Assembly: GCA_905221605.1 (NCBI GenBank)
Contig: CAJNDS010002132.1
Span: forward strand, 37,501-101,500
Length of the DNA stretch: 64,000 nucleotides
Reading direction: 5' to 3'
DNA from: Symbiodinium natans
Lineage: Eukaryota; Sar; Dinophyceae; Suessiales; Symbiodiniaceae
Of this stretch, positions 48,433 to 59,739 are shown piece by piece (position 1 is the stretch's first letter; every line of letters starts with the position of its first letter). The notes below the pieces were generated by a model that did not search any database, had not been told where the DNA came from, and saw only the letters and a list, made by a program, of their open reading frames with translations. The position numbers and the translations under genes are program-made.

Positions 48433-49201
48433 TCATGCAGCACAACTGCTTCGTGCCTGTAGATTCATCTGGTCCTCGTGCAACAGGCACGAGATCCCCC
48501 GAAGCTCCTCCAAGGCCGGGCCCAGGAATTCCGCTGGGTCCCGGAGCAGGGCCGGGATCTGCTCCGGGCGCAGGCTCTTCAGCAGCTCTTTCGTTGCATC
48601 CATGTCGTGGATGAAAACCTGTACGTGCTCTGGGCTGAGCTTCGTAAGGACCTCTTCCACGAAGCGCAACGGCTTCTCATCCAAGGCGGCCGTGAGGTGC
48701 TCCGGTAGCTCATCAAAAAGCTGGCAAAGGGATTCAGTCCGGCCCTCTATGGAGCCTTTGACATCCTCAGGCAGTGTGCTGTCGGCAATGGCTTGTGCCT
48801 CGGAGTCAAGAAGCCACTCCGCTCTCAACCGTCCGTTGCAGCACTTCGACAAAGACACCGCCTAGACCCAACAGACCCTCTCTGCCTTGAGACCTGAAGT
48901 TGGGATCCCAAGCCTTCCCATTTCCTCCCCATAGCTCACTGCATGCCAGAGCTGCCACCAACTCTTTGATGTCCATGGCCACCAACGTGAGCCCCACGGA
49001 AAGTGGTAGATTTCTCAGGTCCGCCTCATCATCCAAAGCGGCTCCAGCGAGGAGCAGCTTCATCTCGGAGTGCTTAGGAGCGATCGCCTGCCTTCTTAAT
49101 GCATTCATCACGTCCTTGGCGGACTCGATCTTGGCTCTTTCCAGCGAAGCAGCAGCATCACCCGACATCCACTTGATGTCGAGCATGTACTTGGAGTACA
49201 T
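48433..49201 (-). CDS. Ubiquitin-like-domain protein
   Basis: Two exons, 49201-48894 and 48823-48433, with a 70-bp GT-AG intron (phase 2), give about 232 residues. The N-terminal part has the beta-grasp pattern of dinoflagellate ubiquitin-like modules: LDIKWMSGDAAASLERAKIE, then DVMNALRRQA, then MKLLLAGAALDDEADLRNLP and LTLVAMD. The C-terminal exon is entirely acidic/helical (DSEAQAIADSTLPEDVKGSI, FVEEVLTKLSPEHVQVFIHD, ALEELRGISCLLHEDQ). The frame is open to 49273 without an ATG, so an upstream exon is possible; 49201 is the first ATG. Such modules often precede ankyrin repeats; here the ankyrin exons lie upstream, so these are probably separate genes. Confidence 0.65.
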
Positions 49202-49397
49202 GCCGCCTGCAAGCTCCCAACTAAAGGCAAATGCATGCTTGGCTGCCAGACGTCCTCCAAGACTCTTGCTCAATTTTTGGTTCTTTGTGTTCGCAAGTCC
49301 GGGAGCCGGGGATCGCGGAAGCTCGCGCCGCCCTACGCTAGCATGATGTCATTAAAAACATGGGTCCCAAGCGGTTCTAGGCCACAGAGGTGCAAAG

Positions 49398-49772
49398 AAA
49401 AGACTCCGCACTTTCAGCCTTTCTCTTCGTGTGAAGAAACAAGGCTTCGGAAATCTTTGAATGGTGTGAGCTCAAAGAAGAGGGCATGTCATGGCTGCAT
49501 TTGCAAAATCTTCTGCAGCTGCGCAAGCTTACAAATCACACCGCTTGAAACTTGAAAAACAGGTTGCAACTCTTCCACAACTTTCCGGCATGCGGACACA
49601 GCCATCGTCATAAACTACGAGAACGATGTCTCAAAGACTCCGCACTTTCAGCCTTTCTCAGCCTGTGTACAAGAAACAAGGCTTCTGAAATCTTTCGAAC
49701 AGCGTGTGCTCAAGAAGAGGGAAAGGCACGTTTCGCCTCTTCTACAACTTTCCTGCATGCGGACATAGCCCT
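49398..49772. repeat. Two-unit direct repeat, period ~236 bp
   Basis: GACTCCGCACTTTCAGCCTT, then AAGAAACAAGGCTTCKGAAA, TCAAAGAAGAGG, CAACTTTCC-GCATGCGGACA at 49405-49605 and again at 49639-49770, with the second unit shortened. Confidence 0.8.
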
Positions 49773-51137
49773 CTTAAGTAAGTACACAACTTCTAACGAA
49801 GCTCTCAGAAGAATTAGTTCACTTCATGTTGCAAGAGCTCAAGCGCTAGCCTCCACATCCGCTGTATAGTTGCAAGAAATCTGAGCGAAAAGAAACAGCA
49901 AAGCAAGCACGGAAAAGGAGGCTTGGAGACGTCGTATTGCATTTAACCGCGTCGAAGGCTATAGGGGCGGAAACCTCAGAGGAGAGACTCCAGCCCAAGA
50001 TCCAAGCACTTGCGAAAAGATAACTGGAAACAGAAACTAGCAGCAATATCCACCTGATGGGAAGCTAAAGAAAGAAGCTCACCTGCCCGAAGGCAAGGAA
50101 GTAGCCTTCCTAAAGACACTCGATGTAGTCGGCCACCACTACGCCATCCAACTCCTATCCATCACCTGGGATTCTGACACGCCGCATTTGAGCGTATTGG
50201 CAGAAGCTTTGTACCGATCTCGGGAACGAGGAGCAATTCTGTTGAGCTGCTGCCTTTGGATGCGCCTCTCGTGCCTTGTCTGTCCGGCGATGTTTACTTT
50301 GACCATTTACGTTTCACACGCAAATGCGGGCTGGGCCGGTCAACGGGATTGGCAGAAGTAGAGACATCGGCAACGTAGGCGTGAAGCCCGGCATCTAACA
50401 GCTAACAAAAACGAACGGACTCTACACATGAGGCTTTGCAACTTGCGTGAGCTTGACCTAATTACCACGGTTGAGGACGTGTAGGCAAACAAGGGTCACT
50501 TAAATGAAGGAAACGAAAACTCAATCTTCCCATGATTGGCTGCATCTCCATGTTTGGGGGGATAAAGGATCGCACCCTCCTCCCGCTCAAGACTCCAATC
50601 AAACCAGTACAGGCGATTGCGTCTGCATGGGCTGAGATGACTGGCGCAAATCAACCCTTTCTTGGACGCGAAAGGCTTCAGAATTGAAGACCTCAAGGTG
50701 CCGTCTTAAACTACGAGAGCGATATGTCGTGACGTGCGTTCTCGGCTAGCTGCAGTGTGTTTCTCTATTTGCTTGTCCTTGTCAATTGCTGAAAGAACTG
50801 CCGGGTCAGCTTAAAACACCTCACGGGCAGACCACGGCGTGCTCACACACAGCACACATGATAGAAATTGCGCTGCAAATGGAGAGCCCTCCACGCTCCG
50901 TTCAGCCTCGCGGCTGTGCTTTGTGGGGTGGAATGCAACAATGTTGCTGTTGAATTTGGCATGGCTTTTCCCTGCATTTGGAACGGGCCGTTGCTGAAAG
51001 ATTGCTCAAGGCCTGGGAGCCTGGAACCTACCTGTTGCGAATTCGCGCGCTTGAGGGGCCAGTTCGAGCGGCGAGACTCCGCTGCACTCTGCCGGAAAGG
51101 ATGGGCTTTCAGGAGGCAACAAGCCAGGCTGGAACTG
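49773..51137. other. Intergenic region, no gene recognised
   Basis: Only frames of 60-100 codons without motifs on either strand. Confidence 0.45.
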
Positions 51138-52019
51138 TTATTCAATTGAAATATAGAATCTCCAAAATGAACCTTGTTGGTGGCATATTAGCTTTGCCAT
51201 GAGGCCGCAGCCGGTGCAAGAAACTGGCCTTTGGTCTGCCGCACGACCTCCCCATCTGCAATGGTGGACCGCAGAGCCTCTCAAATGCTCGGCGGATGTA
51301 TGATGGGCCCTACTTTCGAACATGAGCCTGGGATCATGGACCAGCCCCGCCTGTGCAAGCATCTGCTCGTCACCTGTGGCCTGCGTCCAGCATGGGATGC
51401 CCGCTGCCAGCATTTCTTCCCGCAGGTCGGCGAAGACGCCCAAGCCTCGGGGTTGGGCGCTTGGGCCTCTCTCCAGCGCTCGAAAAAGACGTATATGGAC
51501 CTCCCTGAGCCTGTTTTGGTCACTCTTGCCCCTGCCTTCTCCCAGAGTGATGCCGACAACGAGCGTTGGGGAGTTTGGTCCATGCCCCCTCCTTTTTGTC
51601 TTGGCCCTCTCACTCCTGAATCCTTGCACGAAGCGTGGCACGAACGGGGACGGCCCCACCACCAGGACGACGATGTGATGAACACCGAGTCCAGGTTCTG
51701 CTGCAACCTTTGGAAAGTCCTCGCCCGGGGAAGCTGGCAATCTGGGCAGGTCCCATGCCGGTCGCCGAAATGCCAGCGATGCCCTGGCATTCAGGGCCTC
51801 AAGCCGAACGTGCGAAGGAAGCAGGGAACCCAAAACTGAGCAAAATCTCTGGCCTGAGGCCGAAACCGGGTTGTGAGACTCTTCGCGACAAAGTTGAACC
51901 GAGACAATGATGGAGGCGGCGTGTGGGCTGCTGCGGAAGGCCTCATAGGCAGCCGAGAGCTGACGCCACGGCTCCCCCGCCATGGCGGGGGTGCTGTCAA
52001 GGAGCAGGAGGACGTGCAC
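51138..52019 (-). CDS. von Willebrand A-like domain protein (partial model)
   Basis: The frame is open for 293 codons and extends further upstream (FKNPKVRCRIPGPEAQ before the first codon shown). VHVLLLLDSTPAMAGEPW is a vWA first strand with a MIDAS-like D-x-S/T-x-x-M-x-G. It is followed by a helix (QLSAAYEAFRSSPHA) and strand SIIVSVQL, then later HHIVVLVVGPSPF, like the strand-D position of a vWA fold. Further motifs are weaker, and the middle has many Arg/Ser, so unspliced intron is likely. A Cys-rich frame just upstream (about 52195-52300, CSLCEVCRGRTASYYARDEN) may be an earlier exon. vWA domains bind protein ligands through a metal; the ligand is unknown. Confidence 0.45.
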   Translation of the reverse strand: MHVLLLLDSTPAMAGEPWRQLSAAYEAFRSSPHAASIIVSVQLCREESHNPVSASGQRFCSVLGSLLPSHVRLEALNARASLAFRRPAWDLPRLPASPGEDFPKVAAEPGLGVHHIVVLVVGPSPFVPRFVQGFRSERAKTKRRGHGPNSPTLVVGITLGEGRGKSDQNRLREVHIRLFRALERGPSAQPRGLGVFADLREEMLAAGIPCWTQATGDEQMLAQAGLVHDPRLMFESRAHHTSAEHLRGSAVHHCRWGGRAADQRPVSCTGCGLMAKLICHQQGSFWRFYISIE

Positions 52020-53025
52020 CTGCGCTTCCGGGCCTGGAATCCTGCACCTGACCTTTGGGTTCTTGAACGTAGCTCCCCTCGAAGGAGTGGCGCATTCAAC
52101 GTGCTGGAGACCCTTCCATACCCTTCCTCAGCCCCTGTGCTGCAAGCGCTCGGAACACACATCACATTGGCAACGGAACCCGGCACAAACAGCCAGGTGC
52201 CTCCTCGTCGAAAAGCTTCACGCAGTTTTCGTCTCTTGCGTAGTAAGACGCCGTTCGACCTCGGCAGACTTCGCACAGGCTGCACGTTTGTCAGATGGAG
52301 GCAGGACCGTCTGCTTAACCTTGAAGGGCATGAAGGTGCGAACAAAGGAATGCCAGAAACGACCCGCCAGGCTTTGTCCGTTTCCGAGATCAAAGGGCAA
52401 AAGCCATGGGGTCTGTGGGAGAAAGCCAATGGGCGCCGTGTTCGGTGATCGAAAGGAGCTCGGGGAAATTTTTTGGGCTGGACCCCATGGAGCCTGGTCC
52501 CACAACTGCAGAGGTGTGTGAATTACGATTACTTCACTCTCGGGTGAGGCGGCAAGGTGAAGGTGGTAAGGCGAGAAAACCGCACTAATGAGTGTCCAGA
52601 GGCCCTGCACATGCAATCAGTGGATCGGACCTGAGGCGCCCTCAACTCTTAAGAGGCACCAGCTTCGTTCACCCTGGACCCCAGAAACGACCAAGCCTAG
52701 TTAATTCAGCCTCAAACCTGCACGCAACATCAAGCTGGAAGCCTTCACGATCCTTCACTGGAAGGTGTCTGGACCACGTTTGCATCAACCCTCTGGCGCT
52801 GGTTACACAAAACCAAGCGTTTGCAAGTCCAGAGGCCCCGATCAGGCCTGACGCGAGCCTGAGCCCTGCACCATCGCTGTCTTTGGCTTCCTGCCATCAC
52901 ACAAAACGGGGCTGGGCGCAAGCACACTGCGGCACAGGCGGTAAGAGTGCGTTTGTTTGCGGCAAGCACTCAGCATCCTGCGTCAGCTTACTGGAGCCAA
53001 GAGCGGCCTCACTGCGGAATTCCTG

Positions 53026-53124
53026 ACTTGCACATGCGCCCTGCCTTCTGAGCCCCTGCCGCCAGAAGCGCCCGGATGCAGTCCGCGTGGCCGTTTTTTG
53101 CGGCCCACATCAGTGGCGTTCGGC
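53026..53124 (-). CDS. Ankyrin-repeat exon
   Basis: AG acceptor at 53125, phase 1. Reads (G)RTPLMWAAKNGHADCIRALL then AAGAQKAG. TPLMWAA and the GH-turn are ankyrin consensus. The 3' boundary is approximate. Confidence 0.75.
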
Positions 53125-53604
53125 CTCGGGTCATCCAGCCACAGTGGAGGCATAGTAGGCGCACAGAAGAGCGCTGCAGCGAAACTGCTGCACTCCGAAG
53201 TGTATCTTCACAGGGTCAAGGCTAGCTGCTAGCTGAACCAATACTTGCCGAAGTCCGGCAGCCCGGCATGCACAGCAGTTCTCTGATTCACATCAGAATC
53301 AGTAGCACTTCCGGGAGATTTTCTCTGGGCCTCCCGCTGTATGCGTCCGCCACCTCCTGGCCGGAGAGTTGCGCAGGATACAAGTTATGCTGCTGCAAGC
53401 CCACCACATGTGAAGCTATCCCCTTGCTATTTCATGCAGGTAGGTATACGGTATACGTATCTGCAGTCCAGAGATCACCTGCGAATCAAGGCGCTCTCCA
53501 GAGACTGTGACAAATCCAGCAGTCAAATATTTCTCGTCGTGTTCCTGGCCTTTTAAAGTTGGTGGCACTAGTCACTAGAGCAGGCACAGTGTGTCAGAAG
53601 TGTA

Positions 53605-53703
53605 TTGATCCCGGATTCCCCGCCTTGTCAACGCCTTCCTGAAGCAGCTCCCGCACCAAGTCTGTCAGACCGGCCTTGGCAGCGAACATCAGCTCTGCTT
53701 CGC
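53605..53703 (-). CDS. Ankyrin-like exon (capping type)
   Basis: CTTAG acceptor at 53704, phase 1. Reads (G)EAELMFAAKAGLTDLVRE then LLQEGVDKAGN. Ankyrin helices are clear, but TPL is replaced by AEL, as in first or degenerate repeats. It pairs with the similar exon at 60940-61040. Confidence 0.65.
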
Positions 53704-53910
53704 CTAAGTCAACGCAAAGGCATGTTCAAAAGCCAAACCAAAAACAACTCGGTCTGCGTGCAATCAGCTGGACAAGCAATCTGCCAAGCACCACGATAGA
53801 GCTTTGAAGGTGCATTGTCAAGTGGTTTGTAAATCCTCTTGGACTGCAGGGAGCTCTGCCAAATTTAGGTGTCACGCTTTGTAAGTAGACTGCCCGCCAA
53901 CTGTCTCAGC

Positions 53911-54012
53911 CTTCAAGGCCCGCGCCCCGTGGCTTTTCACAGCCAGCTGCCAGGAGCGCTTCCACACAGGCTGTGTGGCCGTGCTTCGTGGCGAACATAA
54001 GCGGCGTCATGC
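53911..54012 (-). CDS. Ankyrin-repeat exon
   Basis: CTGAG acceptor at 54013. Reads (G)MTPLMFATKHGHTACVEA then LLAAGCEKPRGAGLE. Phase 1 at both ends if the GC donor after 53911 is used. Confidence 0.75.
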
Positions 54013-55048
54013 CTCAGCCAGCCACGCAAAGTGCAAGCGTTTTTTGCTGCACTAGATCTCTACGAGGCCCGCTTGCTAAGTGGGCGAAACCAGTTTGCCC
54101 ATACTGCTGGCTACTTCTGACCTCTGAGTTCTTGGTGCCACTTCCGCCTGAAGCATGCTCAAGCAACACCTCGAGGCTCCCTTCGACCTTGGGGCCCATT
54201 CCAAGAACCTGCAACCGCCATAGAGAAGCCAAGCTTTCTGCAGAACAAGCAAGCCCACACTAGGGCTTCTCAGGCTGCTTAGGTGTACTCCCTTGGATGC
54301 GAGAGCGCCGTGCCGACCTAGACTTCCAGATGCCGCCAAAACTAGCTCGAACGTCGCGCGCAGGAAATGGGTGGAAGCCGTTGCCTCTCTTGAAGTGCTT
54401 GGTGGACCCTGGAGGGGGAAGCGCCACAACCGCTGAGCGGAGCTGCGAGCCTGCAGCCTAAAACAAGTGATGATATTACGGGAACCAACCGCCTCCTGAA
54501 CGTGGCTTGACTGGCACGCGATTGAGCACAATTCGAGACAAGGTTAGCAGGCCCCTGCATCCCCTCAGCAGCAGCTAGCAGCTAGCCGAGGCCTCCCTCG
54601 TGACGCTCGCATGTCGCATGCTTCAGGGACGTTCTGGGCTTCAGGGTTTTTGGGTATCTTGGAGGCGGTGTCAGGTAAGACTGACCCATACGATGTTGGA
54701 ATGACCTGCAGCTAGGGTCTTAGAAAGAGAAAGACAGCTGAGGTATATTAGAAGCCTCAAAAAGCTCAGGAATGAAGCTCTGCCACAAGGCTAAATGTCA
54801 GCCTCCAAACGAAGCCTCCAAGTAGGAGGGACCTGCAGAAAAGGCAAAATACCACCTCTGAGCTCCACACCCTCACCATCCTCGGTGTCATACCTGGCCT
54901 CCTGCCGGAGCGACGTGGCCACATGCGCCCTAAACCCTCCAGTACTTTACGGGACGAGAGCACCAGAGCAGGGAGCATCATCCTTATACGCCTCAAGCCT
55001 CGATGAGTCCGGATTTCAAAGCCCGCAACCTCTGTCAAACTTGAGCTT

Positions 55049-55147
55049 GATAGTACGCGTGCCGTGCCTTCTGGGCGCCCGCCGCCAGAAGCTCCCTGAC
55101 GCAGTCCACATGGCCAAAGGCGGCCGCGAGCATCAGTGGCGTTGCGC
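55049..55147 (-). CDS. Ankyrin-repeat exon
   Basis: CTGAG acceptor at 55148, phase 1. Reads (G)ATPLMLAAAFGHVDCVRE then LLAAGAQKARH. The 3' boundary is approximate. Confidence 0.75.
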
Positions 55148-55399
55148 CTCAGAATCAGAGAGGCCAGCCAATGTTCCCGCAGAGGGGCAGCTGGAGGCTG
55201 TCCAAGGAACAGGCCAGGGGAGGCTTCGTGGGATGAGCCAAGCCTCTTGGGGTCCTTGTTGGAAGTTTCGAGGCTTAGAGGCTTGAGTGCTGTTTGGAGC
55301 CCTGTTGCAGCAACAGAACTTCAGCCCGCAGTGTGCCGGGCAAGCAGGCTTGATGGCCTCAATCAGGAAACGATCCAAGCCATGCATAGTCTCTGGATG

Positions 55400-55908
55400 A
55401 ATTACCCTGGAATCCTGGAATCCCCTTGATTAGGATCCTCAAGGACGTCAAGGAATTGAAACCCCTGCCACAAGGTTAAATGTCAGGCAGCATCTGGAGG
55501 AACAGTGAGCTATAGATGGATAAAGAACTTGAGAGCATGGAGAACGACAGCTAGAGTTACGTGTGGCTTTTTGCCGCTACACAATTTTTCGTAGTGCTAA
55601 CTGCCGCCAGCACGACTTCGGTCTGTGGCAAACCCGATCCCAAAAGGTTGCAACTCCGGACCAACTTCTACTGTTGTTCGTCTGTTGCTGCCGCCGCCAC
55701 TGCTGCTGCTGCTGCCACCGCCCCCGCTGCTGCTGGGACGTGTGAATTGTCGCGGCAAGCACGCGCGACGACCGAAACACTGCTAAAGAGTTTATCACAG
55801 TATCACCGGACAATGCTTGACGGATGTCCCTCCCTCCACAAATCAATCTTTCGAGCGCCTTCGGCGGAGGGAGGGGGGGTGGGCCTTGCTATTGATAATG
55901 CCGGGGCA

Positions 55909-55941
<33 letters not shown>

Positions 55942-56095
55942 CGACCCTCAAATCCTCCAAAAATCAGACCAGAATGCCTTTTAAGACCATTCGCTGCGTA
56001 CCCAGAGAAACTCCAACTACCACTCAGCTCCAATCCCTCTGCAGCTTCCGAGGGCCCGGCCTGCGTTGTCCCGGGCGTCCTGGTGCTGAGAGCAT
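55400..56095. other. No gene; contains a ~28-base poly-C tract
   Basis: CTG/CCG-rich stretch near 55680-55740 (TGCTGCCGCCGCC) and a run of about 28 C at 55912-55940. Frames here read as low-complexity Ala/Pro. Confidence 0.5.
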
Positions 56096-56395
56096 GGCGG
56101 CGCTGGGTTCTGGAGTGGTGCTGGAAGACGGGTTGAGCGGGTTTCGAAGGAGCAGGTTCCGGAGCGCGGGTTCGGTTCCGGAGCGGTTCCGTGCGCGGGT
56201 TTCAGAGATTTGTTCCGGGGCGTGTGTTCCGGAGCAGTGGGTGCGGGTTCCGGAGCAGGTTCTGGAGAGTGGGTTCTGGAGCAGTTCCGGGCACGTTCCG
56301 GAGTTCTGGAGCGGGTCGCGGAGCGTGGGTTCCCGGAGCGCACGTCGTTGCGGAGCGGTGTGGAGCGCAGGTTCCGGAGCATGGAGACAAACAGT
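56095..56395. repeat. GGTTCCGGAGC minisatellite
   Basis: About twenty imperfect units of GTTCCGGAGC with GGTTCTGGAGC variants, continuing sparsely at 56465-56525 and again at 59685-59710. The Arg/Pro/Ser-rich frames over it are artefacts. Confidence 0.88.
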
Positions 56396-56706
56396 GAACA
56401 GCTCAAAAACCCACGGACCCCACCCGCGTGAAGGGAGACAAAAGGAGGCCAGGAGGCCAGGAGCTGTTCCAGTTCCGGAGCAGGGTTTTGGAGCGAGTTC
56501 CGAGGTTGGAGCAGCAGGTTCTGGACGCTCCCTCAAACCTCATTTTGCCTTTTTCTTGCTTGTTTTACTCTCGTCTTGTTTTCTGAAGGGGTGAGCATAT
56601 GATGGAAGCTCCAGAACGCGCGGAACCCGGAACTTGCTTGTCCTTCAAAACCCGCTCCAGCCCCTCCTCCATTCGGCTGCGGCACGGATCGCTGCAAAGG
56701 ACGGGA

Positions 56707-56803
56707 GCGTGGATCATTCACAGAAAAGGGCGTGGATCAGTCACAGAAAAGGGCGTGGATCAGTCACAGAAAAGGGCCCGGATCAGTCACAGAAAAAGGT
56801 CCG
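56707..56803. repeat. 23-bp minisatellite GGATCAGTCACAGAAAAGGG
   Basis: Four units of CGTGGATCAGTCACAGAAAA-GGG. The same unit occurs in inverted orientation about 1.65 kb downstream (58438-58508). Confidence 0.92.
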
Positions 56804-56804
56804 G

Positions 56805-57262
56805 ATCGCCCACACCATACCGTACCGTACCGCCCCAACCCACCCCCCCCCCCCCCCCCTACACCATAACCATACCGTGCCGTACCGCACCCCCCCCCAA
56901 ACACCATACCATACCGTAACGTACGGCACCCCCCCCCCCCCCCCAAAACCGTACCATACCGCTCCCCGCCCCACGCCATTACCATACCGTTACCGTACCC
57001 CCCCCCCCCCCACCACCGTACCATACCGTGCCATACCGCACCCCCCCAAACACCATACCATACCGTACCGCACCGCCCCGAACACCTCCCCTCCCACACC
57101 ATATACCCACACCACACCGTGCCGCACCGTACCGCGCCGCCCCCCCCCCCCCACACCGTGCCGTACCGCACCCCACCCCATATACCATACCGTACCGTAC
57201 CGTACCGTGCCAAACGCACCCCCCCCCCCACACCATGCCATACCGTACCGCACCGTCCCGCG
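56805..57262. repeat. CCATACCGTACCG / poly-C compound satellite
   Basis: Alternating ACCATACCGTACCGCACC-type words and runs of 7-16 C for about 450 bases. It is purine-poor on the plus strand; both strands give Gly/Tyr or Pro/Thr low-complexity frames that are rejected as genes. Confidence 0.93.
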
Positions 57263-57269
57263 CTATGTG

Positions 57270-57905
57270 GTTTAGCGTTGAGGATTTGGGATTTAGAGTT
57301 TAGGGTTCAGGGTTTAGGGTTTTAGGTTTTATGGGTTCAGGGTTTAGGGTTTACGGGCTTAGGGCTTAGGATTTGGGGTTCAGAGTTTAGGGTTTAGGGT
57401 TTAGAGGGTTTCGGGGTTTCTGGGGTTATCGGTTTATGGGTTAAGGGTTTCTGGGTGTAAGGTTTAGGGCCTGTCTCTGGGCTGGTTATTCTTGTGGCCT
57501 GTGAAATCTACAGGTGTCTCCGTCGAATCACCCTCCCCATTTGCAGAGGCTCCCTCATTGAGTTGTTGAAGCCCTGAACCCCAAACCCTGAACCCTAAAC
57601 CCTAAAACCTGAACCCTGAACCCGAAACCCCAAAAACCTGAACCCTGAACCCTGAACCCTAAACCCCAAACACAAATCTTCGACCCTAAGCCCTAAACCC
57701 GAAACCCGAAACCCTAAACCCTAAACCCGAAGCCCCTGTGGGCCGCAGGAAGCCCTATCGACAACTGATCGACGACCTCATCAAAAAACACCGCTTCCGG
57801 TTGAAGAAAGGGGGTTGAGGGGTTTGTTGTTTGGGGTTGATGGGGTTCAGGGTTCAGGGTTTAGGGTTTAGGGCTTGAGGGTTTAGGTTTAGGGTTTTTG
57901 GCTTG
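57270..57905. repeat. Telomere-like arrays in alternating orientation
   Basis: TTTAGGG orientation at 57280-57470, CCCTGAA/CCCTAAA at 57575-57735, TTTAGGG again at 57835-57900. The short unique segments between them (57475-57570, 57735-57830) have no recognised gene. Confidence 0.9.
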
Positions 57906-58437
57906 TGGTTTCATGTTTCGAAACCCATGGGGTTGGGACCAGAGTTTAATTTAGACGTCAGAGAATGACACGGTGAAACCCGCGCACGCACGCGCGCAGA
58001 TACACAAGTTAAAAATAGTCAACTGTGGCTCGAGTAGAGCGGATGAAGACCTCGTGACCTGCTGATGTTTCAAAGTTCAGTTCAGAGTTCAGACGTGCCG
58101 GGGTGTTCATGGATGTAGGACCTGTTCGGGAATGTTCTGGGTTGGCTGTGTGTTGGGGAATTTGGGTTTCAGGGCCTCAAGGCAACTTCGGCCCTCTCGC
58201 GCGTCGCGCTCGCGCCCTGTGCTGCACCTGCTGAAGTTGAGAACCTCTACGTCTTTTTAAAACCCTAAACCCTAAACCCTATAGGGAGTTTAGGGCTTAG
58301 GGGGGCGTAAGACGTATCCTCCCAGCCGCAGCCGCCCCTCGTGTCGATCCAACAGCCCGCCCAACCTTGCTTGCCCCCCCCCTGGAACCTTGGGGAAAGA
58401 GACCCTTTGAACCCCTGTGTTGCGAATGATCCGCAAC

Positions 58438-58508
58438 CTATTCTGTGACTGATCCGCGCCCTTTTCTGTGACTGATCCGCGCCCTTTTCTGTGACTGATC
58501 CGCGCCCT
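58438..58508. repeat. Inverted copy of the 23-bp minisatellite
   Basis: Three and a half units of TTTTCTGTGACTGATCCGCG-CCC, the reverse complement of the unit at 56707-56803. Confidence 0.92.
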
Positions 58509-58999
58509 CCGTTGTGACGAGGCGTGGCCCCTGTTTTGGCGTATGAGGCGTGCACCGCGCACGGTGAGACGCATAACGCTCTCCTCCATTCCGTGCCCCG
58601 CCGATCTCCCCAAAGCTCAAGTTGTTGGGGAAAACTCGGCAACGCTCCAACCTGCTCCTGCACCTGCTCAGAAATAATGACAACATAGGCAATCATTGTC
58701 ACCAATTCGTGCTGAAAACACGCTTGTTATCCAGGGTCACGGGCAACAAGATAAGCACTAAATAGTATTGTTTATCCCTGAACTTTCTGAACCCTGAGCC
58801 CTGAACTTAACCCTGAACCCTGAAATTAAAGGAAACACCCAGATAGAGGTTTGAGGGTTTAGACTTTCACCCTTATTTCACTCAGTGACGCAGTTTGCGC
58901 CCGAATTTTAGGGTTTAGGGTCTTCCCATCGAAAAATGCACATTCCCGCGAGGAAAATGCACACGAGGGTACCTTGTTTGGTGTTCACCCTCCACATGA

Positions 59000-59660
59000 A
59001 ATGGCAATTTCGTATGTAAAAACTCAGATCGCAACTGGTTGCGATCTGTGTTTTCCCAATTCATAGAAACTGCCTTCCCACGATGGCCCGCCTTTCGAAT
59101 TACTCACCCTCCAATGGTGGAATGGCCATTTCGTGTGGCAAAATACAGAGCGAAACTGGTTGTGATCTGTGTTGTTGCAAGAAACCCACCCACCTTCCAA
59201 CAATCATCCTCTTTTGGCCGTTCGCATGAAAAAACAAAGATCGCACCCTTACTTCGCCATTATTTCCCTTGTGTCACAATTATTTCACCCTTCGCTTGAC
59301 GCAGTTTGCACCCAAGACATTCCAAGGTTTGCCTATTGGAAAATGCACCTTCCCGCGGGGAGAATTAACACGAGGGTCCTTTTTTTTTACTCAACCTGTG
59401 CATGGAATGGCCTTTTCGTGTGCAAAAGTACAGATCGCAACTGGTTGCGATCTGTGTTTTTCCAATTAATAGAGACTGCCTTCTGACGGTGGTCCTCTTT
59501 TCTAATTACACGGCCTTCCCGCGATGGTCCCCTGAGAGTAACTGGTTGCGATCTGTGTTTTACAACAATAGAGACCGACCTCCGCGTGGAATGGCCATTC
59601 CGTGTGGAAAAACCACAGTTCGCAACTGGTTGCGATCTGTGCTTTTCCAATGACTAGACC
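59000..59660. repeat. Dispersed repeats containing a 24-bp palindrome
   Basis: CAGATCGCAAC-TG-GTTGCGATCTG is perfect at 59025-59048 and 59431-59454. Partial or mutated versions lie near 59147-59170, 59538-59556 and 59618-59642. Each is preceded by ATGGCCATTTCGTGTGCAAAA-like sequence and followed by TGTTTTYCCAAT..ATAGA. The centre-to-centre spacing is irregular (about 70-280 bases). Confidence 0.85.
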
Positions 59661-59739
59661 GAGCAGGCTCTGCAGCGGGGCAGGGTTGGGGAGCGGGTTC
59701 CGGAGCGAGCGCTCAAGCAGCCAGCGCCCACCTGTTACA

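Noticed and set aside
56017-56536. Pro/Glu/Thr-rich minus frames of 129-170 codons
   Set aside because: They translate the GGTTCCGGAGC minisatellite; no domain and equal openness in several frames.
56764-57231. Gly/Tyr-rich minus frame resembling a structural or glycine-rich protein
   Set aside because: It is the complement of the CCATACCGTACCG/poly-C satellite; frames in all registers look equally open.
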